This document shows, one piece after another, positions 9,882 to 19,171 of a stretch of DNA of 64,000 nucleotides. The notes beneath the pieces are model-generated. The model was not told the DNA's origin. It did no database searches and saw only the letters and a list, made by a program, of their open reading frames with translations. A program made the position numbers and the translations under genes. Origin of the DNA: Chryseobacterium sp. SORGH_AS_0447 (lineage in GTDB: Bacteria; Bacteroidota; Bacteroidia; Flavobacteriales; Weeksellaceae); assembly GCF_030818695.1 (NCBI RefSeq), contig NZ_JAUTAR010000001.1, positions 1,730,501 to 1,794,500 on the forward strand. Reading direction: 5' to 3'. The first letter of the stretch is position 1. The number at the start of each line of letters is the position of its first letter.

Positions 9882-11045
9882 TTAGTAATCTACGTTGGAT
9901 GTATCGTCACCGATGTTCCAGGTAAGCCCGAAGCGAAGGGTGTTATCCAAAGCTGTATTGATTTTTGACATATTGATCAGGTAAGAAATATCCAATCCGA
10001 AAGAACGGTATTTTAAGCCGATACCTGCTGTCGCAAACTGTCTTGCTCCCTGCTCTTCGCTTTCGTGGAAATAACCGCCTCTTACAGAAAACGCATTGTC
10101 GTAAGAATATTCCAACGCACCGCTGTACATAATGGATTTTTCGTTTTTGAACGATTTTCCGATTCCAGACATGACACCTACGTTCGGTACCTGATAGATC
10201 GGCTGTCTTGTATTAGGGTCGATTCCTACATATTCCGAACCCGGAACCAGGATTTTAGAACCTTCTACGCTTAATCCTACGCGGTTCATATCATCAAGGT
10301 ACATATCGTATCCAACCCCTAATCTTGCCATCGTCGGAAGATAAGATCTGGATTCTTCGTTTCCTGTATAATCTAATTTAGGACCCAAGTTCTGAATTGC
10401 AAAACCTCCGTTGATTTTCCCATCCATACCTCCTAAAGCCGAAAATTTCGGAGAAGTATAATATCCGGAAACATCTACTGCAAAGCTATTGGCCGGCTTC
10501 AGGGTAGTATCGGTGTTGAATCCTCCGGCTAAGTCGGAACGGATGAATCTACCGGTAACCGCCATCGAGTACGAATCGGATAATTTCAGACCGTAAGCAA
10601 CATCGATGGAGAATTCATTTGGCTTTGAGGTACCCATGGAAGTTACTTCATTTCCTACTAACTGCGTTAAGTCCACTTCCCCCATATTAAAGTAATAGAT
10701 ACTTGCAGAGATGGTAGATCTTTCTTCCTGGCCTAAGAATTTATGGAAAGCTCCGTATAATAAAAACACATCATTGGTAAGTTTCCCCATATACGGTGTA
10801 TAGTTAATCCCTACGGAAGAACTTGTTCTGCTAAAAGGATATTTCGCAGCATTCCAGAATTGTGAAAAAGCATCCGGCGAGGTTACCACCCCCTGGTCTC
10901 CCATACCCCCAGCTCTTGCATCCGGTGCGATTCTTAAGAAAGGAGCTCCGGTTAGTACAGGTCTTACAAGGCTTAAATCCTGAGAGTAGCCTAAAAAACC
11001 GGCACCTAACCCAATTCCTAAAAGCAGTTTAGTAGTTAAATTCAT
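9882..11045 (-). CDS. porV: Type IX secretion outer-membrane protein PorV
   Basis: PorV (LptO) is the outer-membrane shuttle of the type IX system. It carries substrates from the translocon to the PorU sortase, which removes the C-terminal signal and attaches the protein to lipopolysaccharide. The 387-residue product starts with a signal peptide (cleavage near GYSQD). It has the characteristic N-terminal LTGAPFLRIAPDARAGGMGDQG and a FadL-like beta-barrel with alternating aromatic strands ending NTLRFGLTWNIGD. It lies 60 bases downstream of porU on the same strand, the usual porU-porV arrangement. Confidence 0.95.
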   Translation of the reverse strand: MNLTTKLLLGIGLGAGFLGYSQDLSLVRPVLTGAPFLRIAPDARAGGMGDQGVVTSPDAFSQFWNAAKYPFSRTSSSVGINYTPYMGKLTNDVFLLYGAFHKFLGQEERSTISASIYYFNMGEVDLTQLVGNEVTSMGTSKPNEFSIDVAYGLKLSDSYSMAVTGRFIRSDLAGGFNTDTTLKPANSFAVDVSGYYTSPKFSALGGMDGKINGGFAIQNLGPKLDYTGNEESRSYLPTMARLGVGYDMYLDDMNRVGLSVEGSKILVPGSEYVGIDPNTRQPIYQVPNVGVMSGIGKSFKNEKSIMYSGALEYSYDNAFSVRGGYFHESEEQGARQFATAGIGLKYRSFGLDISYLINMSKINTALDNTLRFGLTWNIGDDTSNVDY

Positions 11046-11105
11046 ATGTTGTCTTTTATATATTATCAGTTTTTTGTTAATATGTTTACTGTAATCGTTT
11101 TAAAT

Positions 11106-14100
11106 TTATTTCAAAAGTACCATTTTTTCTACAGCTGTAGCACTTCCTTTGCATTTTTCTTGATTCTGACTTTTTGCAAATATCTTAAAAATATACGTAC
11201 CTTTTGCAACAGTTGCCCCAAAATCGTCTCTTCCGTCCCATTCGATGGCCTGACGAGGCGTTCTAAAGCCCTGTAGGAAAGGTTCTGCGACTACCGGCTG
11301 CGATAAAGTTCTTACCAGTTTTCCGGTAATGGTATAAATCTGAACGTTTACATCCAGGATATCATCACAATTATGCTCGAACTGGATATACGTTTTATTA
11401 GTAAACGGGTTCGGCCAGTTCAACGGCCTGTTGATGATGAGATGCTGATCGGCTTCATCCTTAACTTCAAAATTTAACGTAGCAGTTGTAGAATTATTGT
11501 TTATATCCCAAACTTTAAATGTCAATTGATGCTGTCCTATCGCAAGATTTCTGAAAGGGTAGGTTACATTCCCTTTCTGATAATCTGCCAGGCTCGGACT
11601 TAAGCATCCGTTTCCTTCTCCTGAAGCATAAAAATCATTCAGCACAACCGTATTGATAATTTGCCCGTCCAAATATACTGTAATATCGTGACCGATACCA
11701 GATCCTGTAGAATTAATTCCGGTATCATCGGTAATACATGCCAGCAACATCGGATTCTGATCAGTAACCCCACCGTCTGCGAAATTGGTATTGTTCATGT
11801 ATAATTTTACTTTAGGCGGTTCGTTATCATTAATTCCGTTCGGGTTAAGATCTCCTACCTGTACCGCCTGGTTGTTGAATACATCGCTGGCCTTATTATC
11901 CGCATAACCCAGGATTCTTCCGGTACCCACCGCGTAGTTGATGTCTTTCGGAACATAGAATTCTACTGTAAATACTCCGTTTACGGCTGTTCCTGACGCT
12001 TTGACGATGGCACTTCCTTCTTCGGTGTACTGAAGAACCGGCGTCAGTCCGCCGTCGTTGTTCAATGTGGTTTTATTTAATCTTTTATCAAAAATGTTGA
12101 TGACCACCCGTCCGTTGAATGACGTATTTAGCGTACCGTTCGGATTGTTGATATGGCCTTTCACTTTCACGAAGTCCAGTCCTCTGATGAGTCCCGGAAC
12201 CGGCGTTTCGATATTGTCGATAACCATCAGTCTTTTCGGTCTGCTCAGCTTCATTGCAGGATCTCCCAGGAAATTTACCTTCAGGTGTTCCGTAGAAGCT
12301 CCTTCCTGTTTCTTGGCATTTAAATGCGCATATCCTAACGTGTCGAAATCGTCATTCGTAAGCTTGAAAATATTCTGGGTAAACGTATTGGTAAAAGTAA
12401 TCCCGTAGAATACATCAATCGCACGGCTGGAAGTAATCATCGTTGCAGGACCTCCCTGTTTCAGCTTGATGAACTGCTCTCCCGCGGAAGAGGTATCGGG
12501 ATCGTCCCAAAGCGTAAATTCACAGGTAATCGTAGATACAAATGGAAATCTGCTGTACACCGGCGAGAAGTTGTTCGCATTCTGGATTTCACTTAAGGTT
12601 AATACCCTTTCCTGTGCCCAGCCGTTGATCCCTCCATGTCCGAAATAGAACATATATAAGCTGTTTCCGATATCATTGGAGATGGCCTGGTTTACCTGCG
12701 GATACCGCTGTCCTCCTGCAGTACTTTGCGCTGGAAATGCATCCAGGTACAGTTTTCGGACGTTGTATTCTTTCAGATTGGTTGAAGAGGCCTGTTCGAA
12801 AACCGAAACTAAAGAATTGTTCATTACGGTATGGAACGGAACGGAACCCGGTCCGTCGTTGTCATCATCCACAATGAAGTCCAGTTTCATCTTCCATTCT
12901 CCGAAAGGAGTGGACTGTCCGGATAAACTGTTATAATAAGCGAGTGTTTTATCAATCATATTCGCCGCTTCCGTTACATTGGCTGCCGGAAGTCTTCCTA
13001 CAGGCAGATCCGGAAGGTTGAAATCCAGATACTGCGTCGTCTGCGGTTTGGTCATCACAATATAATCGTCAGTGATGAAAGACCGGATCACATCCTGTGA
13101 AATCTCACTCTCATAGCCGGAAACCACATTTGAATTCCCTGAAATCCTGTTTTTGTAATCATAGGAAGCATCCCCCAAAATGAAAACATATTTTAAGGTT
13201 CCTGTCGGAGTATTCAGCTTGGTAACAAAATCCCGGATGGCGGTAAGATCCCTGCTGCCGCTGCCGAATTCATTGTAAATCTTATCTGTATCGACGATCT
13301 GTACATTATAGTTGTTTTTGGTCTGGTGGTAATTCGCCAGTCTCTGTGCCTGTCCCATCATTTCAGGAACGGTAATGATCAGGTAATCCACATTCTGCAA
13401 TGCGGAAAGATTCTGGTTGTTAATTCTTCCCACAAACTGAGGGCTGTAAGCTGCATCAGCCTTGAATGCCACAAACTCATTGTTGAAATTAGGATCTGAA
13501 GCGGTATACGCGAAATTGAAAGTAGTATTTCCTGCCGCTTTATTTACTCTTCGGTTGGCGTTTGTAATATCGGTTACATCCCAGATCTGTTCCGCTGCTG
13601 AAGCATTGGATAAGCTGAATCCATAAGTGGTATTGCTTCCGCTCACCAGTGAGAAATCCCTGAAGCTCATCTGGGTACCGTTAAAGCTCAGGTTGTCTTT
13701 ATATTGTACTTCAAAATAATCCGGATAAAAAGTCCCGTTAGGATTTAGCGTAATATCCGGTTTCAGATTAAAGGTAATCTGGCTTCCGCTGAGTCCTGAA
13801 ATTGTTCCGGTATATCTTGTGGTATAAAATTCATTGGTTCCACTCGTATTCGGGGCTTGAACAGTAGTTGTTTCAGGATTCTGATTATTAATATTATAGG
13901 TAATGCTGTTCTGCTGGGATTTATAGGCAATGACTTGCGCCCTGTACCGGATCTGGTCACCTGCCTGGATAGGAGAAGCGGTGTTGAAGGTAATCGCTTT
14001 ATCTGTAGTGAAAGGGGTATCTTCCACCCATACACGGCCTACCTTCATCAGGTTTTTCTGATCGTTGTTGATAAACTGATAATTATCGAATCTTGTAATG

Positions 14101-15011
14101 AGCGGAGTAGCAGGTAAGTTGACATCCACAGGCTGTACCCTTTTTCCCGGGCCTTTATCGAAATTGATATAGTAATAAGAATAATCTTCGTAAATATTCT
14201 TTACGTTTTCACTTCTGTCGCTTCTGGTATCATTTCTTTTATAGCCGTTTCCGTTGGCTGTATTGTACAGGTTATAACCATTCGGTCCCTGAGCATAAAA
14301 AAGAGCGTAGTCATTGTCATTCCATACGCCGTCACTTTCTCCCACTACCTGGATCGCGTTTTCCTGAAGTGCACTGTATTTTACATCCTGATTGAATTCC
14401 GGAAGCATGATCCCTCCGTTTCCGTAGATCCTGAAATTTTTAGGATTTACAGAAGACGGGTTGATTCCGTTATCCTGCAGAAACTGCTTCGTAATTTTGA
14501 AAATCCCCGATTTGTCGACTCTTATTTTATAAAAATTTCCTGTTGAAAGAGGGTTGTTTGTGGTTCCGACTTTCAGGGTGCTTCCAATGCTGTTGGGTAG
14601 GTTGCTTTCTGAAATTTCAAATGAAGACAACCGCTGCACCTGGCCCTTTACATTTTTAAATAAAGAAACATTAATACTCGCATACCTTTCTCCTTCCAGA
14701 AAATAATAAGCTATATCTTTTACTTCATAATCCGGTAGAAGACCTTTACTCATTTCAAACAAATCTCCGGCAGAAACATTCTCCCAAACCGGATTGGAAA
14801 TTTTCAGCTGCTTTTCTCCAACCTGTTGTTTGGTTGTGATAAAAATGTTATTTTGGCTGAATAAAAATCCTTGATTTTTGAAATTGGGGAGATTAAGTTT
14901 TGTATCGCCAAAGTCTCGGATTTTAGAGCCATCCCATTCGATGTTAATTCTTTGAGCCCAGAGTATTGATACAAAGCTTAATAGAAATAAAAGTGAGATT
15001 TTTTGTTTCAT
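11106..15011 (-). CDS. porU: Type IX secretion system sortase PorU
   Basis: PorU is the cell-surface cysteine protease and transpeptidase of the type IX system. It belongs to peptidase family C25, the gingipain fold. The 1301-residue protein has a signal peptide (MKQKISLLFLLSFVSILWAQ) and a large N-terminal region. The C25 domain is at about residues 550-930, with the catalytic His in YMFYFGHGG (near 789) and the catalytic Cys in STITCEF (near 829). The C-terminus has an Ig-like and a FlgD/sorting-domain-like section (YIQFEHNCDD, GKLVRTL, DFGATVAKGTYIFKI). The gene is divergent from gldJ, with a 164-base shared upstream region. Confidence 0.95.
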   Translation of the reverse strand: MKQKISLLFLLSFVSILWAQRINIEWDGSKIRDFGDTKLNLPNFKNQGFLFSQNNIFITTKQQVGEKQLKISNPVWENVSAGDLFEMSKGLLPDYEVKDIAYYFLEGERYASINVSLFKNVKGQVQRLSSFEISESNLPNSIGSTLKVGTTNNPLSTGNFYKIRVDKSGIFKITKQFLQDNGINPSSVNPKNFRIYGNGGIMLPEFNQDVKYSALQENAIQVVGESDGVWNDNDYALFYAQGPNGYNLYNTANGNGYKRNDTRSDRSENVKNIYEDYSYYYINFDKGPGKRVQPVDVNLPATPLITRFDNYQFINNDQKNLMKVGRVWVEDTPFTTDKAITFNTASPIQAGDQIRYRAQVIAYKSQQNSITYNINNQNPETTTVQAPNTSGTNEFYTTRYTGTISGLSGSQITFNLKPDITLNPNGTFYPDYFEVQYKDNLSFNGTQMSFRDFSLVSGSNTTYGFSLSNASAAEQIWDVTDITNANRRVNKAAGNTTFNFAYTASDPNFNNEFVAFKADAAYSPQFVGRINNQNLSALQNVDYLIITVPEMMGQAQRLANYHQTKNNYNVQIVDTDKIYNEFGSGSRDLTAIRDFVTKLNTPTGTLKYVFILGDASYDYKNRISGNSNVVSGYESEISQDVIRSFITDDYIVMTKPQTTQYLDFNLPDLPVGRLPAANVTEAANMIDKTLAYYNSLSGQSTPFGEWKMKLDFIVDDDNDGPGSVPFHTVMNNSLVSVFEQASSTNLKEYNVRKLYLDAFPAQSTAGGQRYPQVNQAISNDIGNSLYMFYFGHGGINGWAQERVLTLSEIQNANNFSPVYSRFPFVSTITCEFTLWDDPDTSSAGEQFIKLKQGGPATMITSSRAIDVFYGITFTNTFTQNIFKLTNDDFDTLGYAHLNAKKQEGASTEHLKVNFLGDPAMKLSRPKRLMVIDNIETPVPGLIRGLDFVKVKGHINNPNGTLNTSFNGRVVINIFDKRLNKTTLNNDGGLTPVLQYTEEGSAIVKASGTAVNGVFTVEFYVPKDINYAVGTGRILGYADNKASDVFNNQAVQVGDLNPNGINDNEPPKVKLYMNNTNFADGGVTDQNPMLLACITDDTGINSTGSGIGHDITVYLDGQIINTVVLNDFYASGEGNGCLSPSLADYQKGNVTYPFRNLAIGQHQLTFKVWDINNNSTTATLNFEVKDEADQHLIINRPLNWPNPFTNKTYIQFEHNCDDILDVNVQIYTITGKLVRTLSQPVVAEPFLQGFRTPRQAIEWDGRDDFGATVAKGTYIFKIFAKSQNQEKCKGSATAVEKMVLLK

Positions 15012-15175
15012 GTTTATGGTTGAAATTTCTGAATTACAAAATAAATGAAAATTTTATAATTAAATTGTGATACAATAAAATTAATTTGTTAACGTTTTTC
15101 AAAAAAATCAACTCTTTACTTGATTTATTGAATAATTTACTTTTTCTTTGTACTTTGAAAATATTTATATCGACT

Positions 15176-16771
15176 ATGAAAAAACTAAAGTTGTTTTCAT
15201 TAATAGCATTAAGTTCTACACTTGCATTAACCAGTTGCGGAGGATCTAATAATGGCGGCGGTACGAAAAAATTTGTCAGCAAAACAGGTTGGAAACCAAA
15301 CGAGAAACAAGGTTGGTTTTTTGCAGGAAAGCAACAAAAACAAAAAGGTTGGCCGGGAATGGTATATGTAGAAGGTGGAACTTTTACAATGGGATTAGTG
15401 AAAGATGATGTTATGCACGATTGGAATAACTCGCCACGCAGAATGCAGGTAAGTTCGTTCTTTATCGGGGAAACTGAAATTACTAACTACGAATACCGCG
15501 AATACCTTACATGGTTGAAGTACGTATTCCCTCCGAGTGATCCGAGCTTTAAGGAAATCTACAACGGTGCTTTGCCGGATACCTTATTGTGGGACAACAA
15601 ATTATCTAGAAATGATTTCAACGAAACGTATTTCCGTTCTCCTGAATTCGATTACTATCCTGTAGTGGGAGTAACCTGGACTCAGGCCAACAGATATTGC
15701 GAATGGTTGTCAGACAGAGCAAACGAGAAAGCTTTAATGCAGGCTGGTATCATTGCCAAAGATTTGTATATCAACGAATCTAATAACCAGGGTGGAACGG
15801 CATTCAATATGGATAAATTCAAATCGAATGATCCTGAAATGCAAGGGTACATCAATGAAAAAAGAATGCAGCAGAAGACCGGTATGAAAACTACCAACCA
15901 GAGATTGCTTGCTGCGAACAGAGCTCCTAATGCGGCTATGGTAACGAAATTCAGACTTCCTACTGAAGTAGAATGGGAATACGCAGCTTTAGGTATGGCT
16001 AAAAACAGAGAATACAACCAATACTTAGGTAAAAAACCTGAAATCGATCAGTTGAGAGGTACCAAAGGAAGAGAAAGAGGAATGTTCCTTGAAAACTTCA
16101 AAATGGGTGCCGGTGATTATTCAGGTCTTCCAGGTTGGAAAAATGACGGATCCGCTAAAACTTCAGACGTAAGACAATATCCTTCCAATGATTTAGGAAT
16201 CTATGGAATGTACGGAAACGTTGCAGAATGGACAGCTGACGTATACAGACCAATCATTGACGAAGATTTCAGCGATTTCAACTATTATAGAGGAAATATG
16301 CCTCAGGCAGTAGTAAGAAACGGAGACGGAACTTACAAAATGGTAGACGAAAGCAATATCAAATATGATACTTTAGCTGACGGAAGACTGGTTTACAGAA
16401 ACCTTCCGGGACAGTTTGAAAGAGAGACGATTGCTGACTACAGAAACTATAGAGACGGAGACAGAATGTCTTCCCTAAACTACAGAAACGCTTCTGACTC
16501 TGCTTCTACTTACGACATGTACAATTCTCCTAAATCAAGATTTATTGTAGATGCTAGCGGTAAAGTAGTATTGCAGAAAGACAGAAAAGAAAGAACTTCT
16601 GAAATCTCTAACGATATCAGAGTTGTAAAAGGTGGTTCTTGGCAGGATACAGCTTACTGGCTGGATCCGGGACAAAGAAGATACAAAACTCAGGACAGAG
16701 CTTTCGGATGGATCGGTTTCCGTGTTGCACAGGATGCCAGAGCAAACGATAAGAGTAGAACTAGAAGATAA
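15176..16771 (+). CDS. gldJ: Gliding motility / type IX lipoprotein GldJ
   Basis: GldJ is an outer-membrane-associated lipoprotein needed for gliding and for stability of the type IX machinery in Flavobacterium. From the ATG at 15176 the protein has 531 residues. The longer frame from 15086 adds 30 unlikely residues before MKKLKLFSLI. The lipobox is LALTSC. The rest is a formylglycine-generating-enzyme-like (sulfatase-modifying factor) domain, visible in MVYVEGGTFTMG, ETEITNYEYREYLTWL, FRLPTEVEWEYAA, YGMYGNVAEWTADVY and VKGGSWQD. Codon use is strongly biased (AGA, CTT, GAA), suggesting high expression. The gene ends in a hairpin whose T tract also forms the murF promoter. Confidence 0.95.
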   Translation: MKKLKLFSLIALSSTLALTSCGGSNNGGGTKKFVSKTGWKPNEKQGWFFAGKQQKQKGWPGMVYVEGGTFTMGLVKDDVMHDWNNSPRRMQVSSFFIGETEITNYEYREYLTWLKYVFPPSDPSFKEIYNGALPDTLLWDNKLSRNDFNETYFRSPEFDYYPVVGVTWTQANRYCEWLSDRANEKALMQAGIIAKDLYINESNNQGGTAFNMDKFKSNDPEMQGYINEKRMQQKTGMKTTNQRLLAANRAPNAAMVTKFRLPTEVEWEYAALGMAKNREYNQYLGKKPEIDQLRGTKGRERGMFLENFKMGAGDYSGLPGWKNDGSAKTSDVRQYPSNDLGIYGMYGNVAEWTADVYRPIIDEDFSDFNYYRGNMPQAVVRNGDGTYKMVDESNIKYDTLADGRLVYRNLPGQFERETIADYRNYRDGDRMSSLNYRNASDSASTYDMYNSPKSRFIVDASGKVVLQKDRKERTSEISNDIRVVKGGSWQDTAYWLDPGQRRYKTQDRAFGWIGFRVAQDARANDKSRTRR

Positions 16772-16798
16772 TATTTATCTAAATAATTTTCAAAAAAA

Positions 16799-16825
16799 CC
16801 TTCCGGAATTCTGGAAGGTTTTTTT
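16799..16825 (+). terminator. Intrinsic terminator of gldJ
   Basis: CCTTCC and GGAAGG arms around an AT centre are followed by seven T residues, 28 bases after the gldJ stop. Confidence 0.8.
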
Positions 16826-16832
16826 ATTTTTG
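16825..16832 (+). promoter_or_regulatory. -7 promoter box of murF, overlapping the gldJ terminator T tract
   Basis: TATTTTTG starts within the terminator's T run and ends four bases before the murF ATG. Transcription would start at about the ATG, giving a leaderless message. Confidence 0.6.
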
Positions 16833-16836
16833 AACC

Positions 16837-18114
16837 ATGAATACAGAACAGTTTTACCCTTTGTTTTTACAGGCTGATAAAGTAACCATCGACAGCAGAA
16901 AAATCGGAAAGAATGATATTTTCTTCGCTTTTTCCGGGGATAATTTCAATGCGGCGACATTGGCCGGGCAGGCAATCGATAACGGAGCGCTGGCGGTTAT
17001 TGTGGAGCAGAAGGATTTTGAAAATAAAGCCAAAAATATTTTCTATGTTGCTTCTACACTTGATTTTTTGCAGGAACTGGCCGTCTATCATAGAAAACAG
17101 CTGCAGATTCCTGTCATCGGGCTTACCGGAAGCAATGGTAAAACAACGACGAAAGAGATTATTCATGCCGTTCTTTCAGAAAAATACAATGTTCAGTATA
17201 CCTTCGGAAATTTAAATAATCATATCGGCGTTCCGCTCACCCTTCTTTCCATTAAGCCGGAACATGAAATGGCCGTGATTGAGATGGGTGCCAACCATCA
17301 AAAGGAAATTGAGCTTTTATGTTCCATTGCGCAGCCTAATTTCGGCTATATTACCAATTTCGGAAAAGCACACCTGGAAGGCTTCGGCGGATATGAAGGG
17401 GTAATCAAAGGAAAGTCTGAACTGTATGATTACCTTAAAAATAACGGGCAGACCATTCTTGTTAATGAAAACGACCCGATTCAGGTGGAAAAGACAGAAA
17501 ATTATTCACCGAAAATTACGTTTGGAAAAGAGCATTCCGATTACCGGTTTGAATTATTTTCAGAAGAGAACTTTGTCGGTTTAAGGTACGAAGATAAAAA
17601 CGCGGTTTCAAAACTGACAGGTGCCTACAATTTTACCAATCTCTGTGCAGCGGCAAGCCTCGGGCTTCATTTTGGGATCGGTTTTGAAAGCATTAAAAAT
17701 GCCATCGAAAAATACACGCCAACAAATATGCGTTCCCAGATTGTAAAAAAAGACGGTAGAACACTGGTGCTGGATACCTATAATGCCAATCCAAGCTCTA
17801 TGGCCGCCTCCTTGCACAACTTCATTACTTTTGAAGGTTCCAAAACCATTATCATCGGCGATATGCTGGAGTTGGGAGAGGAGAGTGAGAAAGAGCATGA
17901 AACCCTGTTGAAACTGGCAGAAGAATTAGGCTTCGACCAGATCATCACGGTGGGTAAAAACTTTAAGAGCGTAAACGATTCTTCGCTGAGCTTTGAAGAT
18001 ACCTCAGCATTGAGCGAGTATCTAAAAGCCAACAGAATACCGTCGGAAAATATATTGTTAAAAGGTTCCAGAGGGATCGCTCTGGAAAAATCCATTGATT
18101 TTATTCAGCCTTAA
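16837..18114 (+). CDS. murF: UDP-N-acetylmuramoyl-tripeptide--D-alanyl-D-alanine ligase MurF
   Basis: MurF adds D-Ala-D-Ala to the UDP-MurNAc tripeptide, the last cytosolic step of the peptidoglycan precursor, using ATP. The 425-residue protein has the N-terminal substrate domain, the Mur ligase P-loop GSNGKTTTK at residues 98-106, the LNNHIGVPLTLL and EMGANHQKEIE segments, and the C-terminal signature LDTYNANPSSM. The start lies four bases behind a -7 box. The 3' end overlaps the converging Nudix gene by 14 bases. Confidence 0.95.
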   Translation: MNTEQFYPLFLQADKVTIDSRKIGKNDIFFAFSGDNFNAATLAGQAIDNGALAVIVEQKDFENKAKNIFYVASTLDFLQELAVYHRKQLQIPVIGLTGSNGKTTTKEIIHAVLSEKYNVQYTFGNLNNHIGVPLTLLSIKPEHEMAVIEMGANHQKEIELLCSIAQPNFGYITNFGKAHLEGFGGYEGVIKGKSELYDYLKNNGQTILVNENDPIQVEKTENYSPKITFGKEHSDYRFELFSEENFVGLRYEDKNAVSKLTGAYNFTNLCAAASLGLHFGIGFESIKNAIEKYTPTNMRSQIVKKDGRTLVLDTYNANPSSMAASLHNFITFEGSKTIIIGDMLELGEESEKEHETLLKLAEELGFDQIITVGKNFKSVNDSSLSFEDTSALSEYLKANRIPSENILLKGSRGIALEKSIDFIQP

Positions 18115-18712
18115 GATCCCAGAATTCCTTTACGATCAGTTTGATATTTTTAAAAGTGCCAGGGAAAACTTCGTCTTCAATCTGGGCGGTGTTTTTCCAG
18201 GCGACTTCGGTGATGCCTTCTTCAATCTGAGGTTTTGAAGTATCTTCCCCGCTGAAGTTCATTTCAAACCAGTGGGTGCATTTCAGCACTTTGTCGCCGT
18301 TTCTTTCTACGTAAATGTGATAGGTGGTATTGATGAAGCGCACCAGTTCCACATTCGCCAGGCCGGTCTCCTCTTCAATTTCACGTACGGCAGACTCTTC
18401 GCGTGATTCACCTTTCTCCATTTTTCCCTTTGGAAGATCCCATTTCCCCAATCTTTTAATGAAGAGGATATCACCTTGCGGATTGTTCACCAATCCACCT
18501 GCCGCTTCGATGATCCTGAAGAGTTTCTGAAACTCTGTCCACATTTCTTCCAGGTTTTCCCCAAAAACATTTAATTCCTTTACCGATGTATTTTCAAGGA
18601 GATCAAGCGCGATCTCCAGGCTTGTGACGTTTTCGTATCCAAGCGTTTTTTCTAAGTTTTCAGATTGCTTAGACAACAGTAATTTTTTTTCGTTCACAAA
18701 AACTTTATACAT
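18101..18712 (-). CDS. Nudix hydrolase domain protein
   Basis: This 203-residue protein has a small N-terminal region of about 65 residues with no recognised family. After it comes a Nudix domain with the intact box GKMEKGESREESAVREIEEETGL at about residues 95-117, including the metal-binding REIEEE. Nudix enzymes cleave nucleoside diphosphates linked to another group. The substrate here is unknown, and the strict 8-oxo-dGTP features are not evident. The gene is divergent from the small START-like gene at 18752. Its probable promoter (minus-strand TATTTTTG at 18740-18747) faces that gene's promoter. Confidence 0.88.
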   Translation of the reverse strand: MYKVFVNEKKLLLSKQSENLEKTLGYENVTSLEIALDLLENTSVKELNVFGENLEEMWTEFQKLFRIIEAAGGLVNNPQGDILFIKRLGKWDLPKGKMEKGESREESAVREIEEETGLANVELVRFINTTYHIYVERNGDKVLKCTHWFEMNFSGEDTSKPQIEEGITEVAWKNTAQIEDEVFPGTFKNIKLIVKEFWDLKAE

Positions 18713-18719
18713 ATATTTG
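18712..18719 (+). promoter_or_regulatory. -7 box of the START-like gene, overlapping the Nudix start codon
   Basis: TATATTTG is an exact TAnnTTTG match. Its first base is also the first base of the Nudix gene's ATG on the other strand. Confidence 0.55.
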
Positions 18720-18739
18720 TAAGAATTAAGAATTTAATA

Positions 18740-18747
18740 CAAAAATA
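18740..18747 (-). promoter_or_regulatory. -7 box of the Nudix gene
   Basis: The minus strand reads TATTTTTG, 27 bases before the Nudix ATG and within the leader of the opposite gene. Confidence 0.5.
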
Positions 18748-18751
18748 AAAA

Positions 18752-19141
18752 ATGAATTTAGAAGGACGAAAGATTATTGTCAATAAATCATCTAAAGAGT
18801 TGGTGGAAATCCTGAAATCGCCGGAAAATTACAAAGATTTTATGCCGGACGGTCTTCAGAAGTTTGAGACGAGAGAGGATGGATTTAAATTCGGACTGCA
18901 GGGAATGCCTGAGATCGCCCTAAAAATCGATGAAGTGAATGATCAGAAAGCGGTATTAAAATCGGCAAGCTCAAGCCTTGATTTTTCTTTAACGGCTACT
19001 TTGAATCCTTTGAATGAAAACCAGACCGAGGTACAGATGCTGTTTGAAGGAAAATTCAATCCGTTCATTAAAATGATGGTGGAGAAGCCGCTTCAGAATT
19101 TCATCAATACTCTGACGGATAAGATCGAAGCTTATAAATAA
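18752..19141 (+). CDS. START-like (SRPBCC) domain protein
   Basis: This 129-residue soluble protein has no signal peptide. The pattern (IIVNKSSKELVEILKSPENYKDFMPDGLQKFE, then beta strands, then a long C-terminal helix FIKMMVEKPLQNFINTL) matches small SRPBCC/START-fold proteins, which bind hydrophobic ligands in a deep pocket. The specific ligand is unknown. It is transcribed alone between the Nudix gene and anmK and ends in a terminator shared with anmK. Confidence 0.75.
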   Translation: MNLEGRKIIVNKSSKELVEILKSPENYKDFMPDGLQKFETREDGFKFGLQGMPEIALKIDEVNDQKAVLKSASSSLDFSLTATLNPLNENQTEVQMLFEGKFNPFIKMMVEKPLQNFINTLTDKIEAYK

Positions 19142-19149
19142 AAGAAAAA

Positions 19150-19165
19150 CCTTCAGCGATGAAGG
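19150..19165. terminator. Bidirectional intrinsic terminator
   Basis: CCTTCA/TGAAGG arms with a four-base loop have A-rich sequence on the left and a T run on the right, between converging genes. Confidence 0.75.
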
Positions 19166-19171
19166 CTTTTT

